Assembly: GCA_009782665.1 (NCBI GenBank)
Contig: WRIP01000061.1
Coordinates: 1-6,989, forward strand
Origin: Oscillospiraceae bacterium
Lineage (GTDB): Bacteria; Bacillota; Clostridia; Oscillospirales; Ruminococcaceae
Direction: 5' to 3'
DNA: 6,989 bases
Below, in pieces: positions 5,581 through 6,989 of this stretch (the stretch's first letter is position 1; each line of letters starts with the position of its first letter). The notes under the pieces were generated by a model, which ran no database searches, was not told the origin of the DNA, and was given only the letters and a program-made list of their open reading frames with translations. The position numbers and the translations under genes were made by a program.

Positions 5581-6195
5581 ATGTCAAGATATACCGGCGC
5601 AGTTTGCAGGTATTGTCGTCGTGAAGGCGAGAAACTATTTCTTAAAGGTTCACGTTGTTACTCAGAGAAGTGTGCGTATCAACGTAGAAGCTATGCTCCA
5701 GGTCAACATGGCCAAGGAAGAAAAAAAGCCAGTGAGTATGGAAGTCAACTCCGTATGAAGCAAAAAGCACGCAGATTCTATGGTGTGCAGGAGAGCCAAT
5801 TCGCAAAGTACTTTGATATCGCTGTTAAGCATCAGGGAATTACTGGTGAAAACCTGCTGCGTATCCTCGAGAGCCGTATGGACAATATCGTCTATCGTGC
5901 TGGGTTTGCTAATTCGAGAAAAGAAGCACGTCAGCTAGTAACTCACCGTCACTTTATGATCAACGGAAAACGCATTAATATCCCGTCATATCTGCTCAAA
6001 GAAGGGGATATTCTGTCAGTTAGATCAATCGATTTGGATAAAATTAAGGGTGCTATTGAAGCGAATAGTGCTAGACCAAAACCGGCATGGATGGATGTAT
6101 CCGAGAACACGGCAACTATACTAAGATTACCGGATAGAAACGAAATCGATACAAATGTCGATGAGCAATTCATAGTTGAATTTTACTCAAGATAA
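5581..6195 (+). CDS. rpsD: 30S ribosomal protein S4, zinc-binding form
   Basis: S4 nucleates small-subunit assembly by binding 16S rRNA directly. The 204-residue product has the usual length. Its N-terminus carries four cysteines, C9, C12, C26 and C31 (CX2CX13CX4C), the zinc-knuckle C+ form. The middle has SYAPGQHGQGRKK (about 37-49). The S4 RNA-binding domain lies at about residues 94-157, with RMDNIVYRAGFANSRKEARQ and the HRHFMINGKRINIPSYLL loop. The end FIVEFYSR is typical. The ATG at 5581 has AGGAGG at 5565-5570. Position between rpsK and rpoA fits Clostridia and many other bacteria, unlike Bacillus subtilis, where rpsD is monocistronic. The gaps before (60 bases) and after (56 bases) are the longest here, which leaves room for separate control. 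Confidence 0.98.
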   Translation: MSRYTGAVCRYCRREGEKLFLKGSRCYSEKCAYQRRSYAPGQHGQGRKKASEYGSQLRMKQKARRFYGVQESQFAKYFDIAVKHQGITGENLLRILESRMDNIVYRAGFANSRKEARQLVTHRHFMINGKRINIPSYLLKEGDILSVRSIDLDKIKGAIEANSARPKPAWMDVSENTATILRLPDRNEIDTNVDEQFIVEFYSR

Positions 6196-6241
6196 TTAAT
6201 CTACTCTATACTAGCAAACTATTTTAACGAATATTCGACAT

Positions 6242-6247
6242 AGGAGG
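6242..6247 (+). promoter_or_regulatory. Closely spaced ribosome binding site of rpoA
   Basis: AGGAGG lies only 4 bases before the ATG at 6252, shorter than the 7-10 seen for other genes here. The next in-frame ATG (6294, codon 15) would remove the conserved ERPRIETVE N-terminus, so 6252 remains the start. Confidence 0.7.
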
Positions 6248-6251
6248 GTAT

Positions 6252-6989
6252 ATGATAATAGAAACAGAGAGACCCAGAATAGAGACAGTAGAGATGAATA
6301 ATGACGGTTCCTATGGTGTATTCACCGTTGAACCACTAGATAGAGGATTCGGAACGACACTAGGAAACGGTATGAGAAGGGTGCTTTTATCTTCACTACC
6401 GGGTGTAGCAGCAGTCTCCATACGAATTGACGGTATACTACATGAGTTCTCGACAATCGAAGGTGTCAAAGAGGATGTTGCAGAGATAGTCCTCAATGTC
6501 AAAGGAATAACGGCAAAACTCTACAGCAGTGGTACCAAGACCGTATATATCAATACATCTCAAGAAGGTGAAGTGACTGCCGGAGATATCAATCCTGACT
6601 CGGATTTTGAAGTGTTGAATCCCGACTGGCATATTGCCACCATAGAAAAAGGTGGCAGGCTATCGATGGAGCTCACCTTTGACCACGGAATCGGATACAT
6701 ATCATCTGAACGTAACAAGACCGGACCTTCTTTCAGTAATGTCATCGGTGTAATCCCGGTAGACAGTATCTATACACCTGTCCTTAAGGTCAATTACACA
6801 GTCGAGGATACACGTGTAGGTCAGATAACCGACTATGACAAACTCACCATTGAAGTAAAGACCGATAAGACTATTACGGCAAAAGAAGCATTATCCTACG
6901 GTGCCAGGATACTGACCGAACACCTCAACCTCTTCAGAGATCTCTCGGTTGAAGAGATTGAAGCGATTGATGTGTTTGAAGGAGAGGAG
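6252..6989 (+). CDS. rpoA: DNA-directed RNA polymerase alpha subunit, N-terminal 246 residues (3' end outside window)
   Basis: Alpha dimerises and is the scaffold on which beta and beta' assemble. The frame is open from the ATG at 6252 to the right edge, so no stop is seen. The visible part is essentially the whole N-terminal domain. It begins MIIETERPRIETVE; then GFGTTLGNGMRRVLLSSLPG (about 32-51) holds the Arg42-Arg43 pair in the dimer and assembly region; LHEFSTIEGVKEDV follows at about 63-76; ending segments are TPVLKVNYTVEDTRVGQ, TDYDKLT and ARILTEHLNLF (about 218-228). The flexible linker and the promoter-binding C-terminal domain lie outside, so nothing can be said of them. It lies 56 bases after rpsD, the standard order; rplQ would be expected next. 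Confidence 0.97.
   Translation, partial: MIIETERPRIETVEMNNDGSYGVFTVEPLDRGFGTTLGNGMRRVLLSSLPGVAAVSIRIDGILHEFSTIEGVKEDVAEIVLNVKGITAKLYSSGTKTVYINTSQEGEVTAGDINPDSDFEVLNPDWHIATIEKGGRLSMELTFDHGIGYISSERNKTGPSFSNVIGVIPVDSIYTPVLKVNYTVEDTRVGQITDYDKLTIEVKTDKTITAKEALSYGARILTEHLNLFRDLSVEEIEAIDVFEGEE

Noticed and set aside
5555..5758. A 67-residue plus-strand frame overlapping the start of rpsD.
   Set aside because: It is in a different phase from a certain S4 gene and has no recognisable motif.
6207..6212. TATACT in the rpsD-rpoA gap as a possible -10 element of an internal rpoA promoter.
   Set aside because: No acceptable TTGACA-like -35 element lies 16-18 bases upstream; the nearest TTGAAT is about 25 bases away. 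A lone -10 match in AT-rich spacer is weak evidence.
6228..6237. A perfect 10-base palindrome, CGAATATTCG, just before the rpoA ribosome binding site.
   Set aside because: Palindromes of this length are expected several times by chance in 7 kb. It has no loop for an RNA hairpin and no T-run. Conservation in relatives would be needed to take it seriously.

Overview
This window is a stretch of the bacterial S10-spc-alpha ribosomal superoperon. Every gene reads on the + strand: rpsE (3' end only), rpmD, rplO, secY, adk, map, a KOW-domain protein gene, infA, rpmJ, rpsM, rpsK, rpsD and rpoA (5' part only; it runs off the right edge). All boundaries are tight. Gaps run from a 1-base overlap (map/KOW) to 60 bases (rpsK-rpsD), and almost every gene has a clear AGGAGG-type ribosome binding site. 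I see no tRNA, rRNA, mobile element, CRISPR array, convincing internal promoter or terminator, and no stretch over 300 bases without a gene.

The organism is most likely a low-to-moderate-GC member of the Firmicutes (Bacillota), class Clostridia. The reasons are the order adk-map-KOW-infA-rpmJ-rpsM-rpsK, the placement of rpsD between rpsK and rpoA (as in Clostridia; in Bacillus subtilis rpsD lies elsewhere), a lid-zinc adenylate kinase, a four-Cys S4, a zinc-ribbon L36, and strong Shine-Dalgarno sites. The adenylate kinase resembles sequences I recall from Oscillospiraceae-like Clostridia, but genus or family cannot be settled from this window.

Layout. Positions 1-1331 finish the spc ribosomal protein block (S5, L30, L15). 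Positions 1334-2647 encode the protein-export channel SecY. Positions 2661-4062 encode two housekeeping enzymes, adenylate kinase and methionine aminopeptidase. Positions 4062-4705 hold three very small genes: the KOW protein, IF-1 and L36. Positions 4732-6195 encode S13, S11 and S4. Position 6252 onward encodes the RNA polymerase alpha subunit. One transcript would thus co-supply ribosome parts, initiation, N-terminal methionine removal, membrane insertion, nucleotide balance and transcription.

The clearest departure from the ordinary is in rpmD. Its product is 198 residues rather than about 60: an L30 domain of normal size is preceded by an approximately 139-residue low-complexity Lys/Ala/Thr/Glu-rich tail. 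The tail carries five basic modules spaced 25-29 residues apart between acidic stretches. No internal ATG, GTG or TTG could make the L30 domain without the tail. The rest of the window looks conventional, with small points of interest in adk, map, infA and the leader of rpsD.
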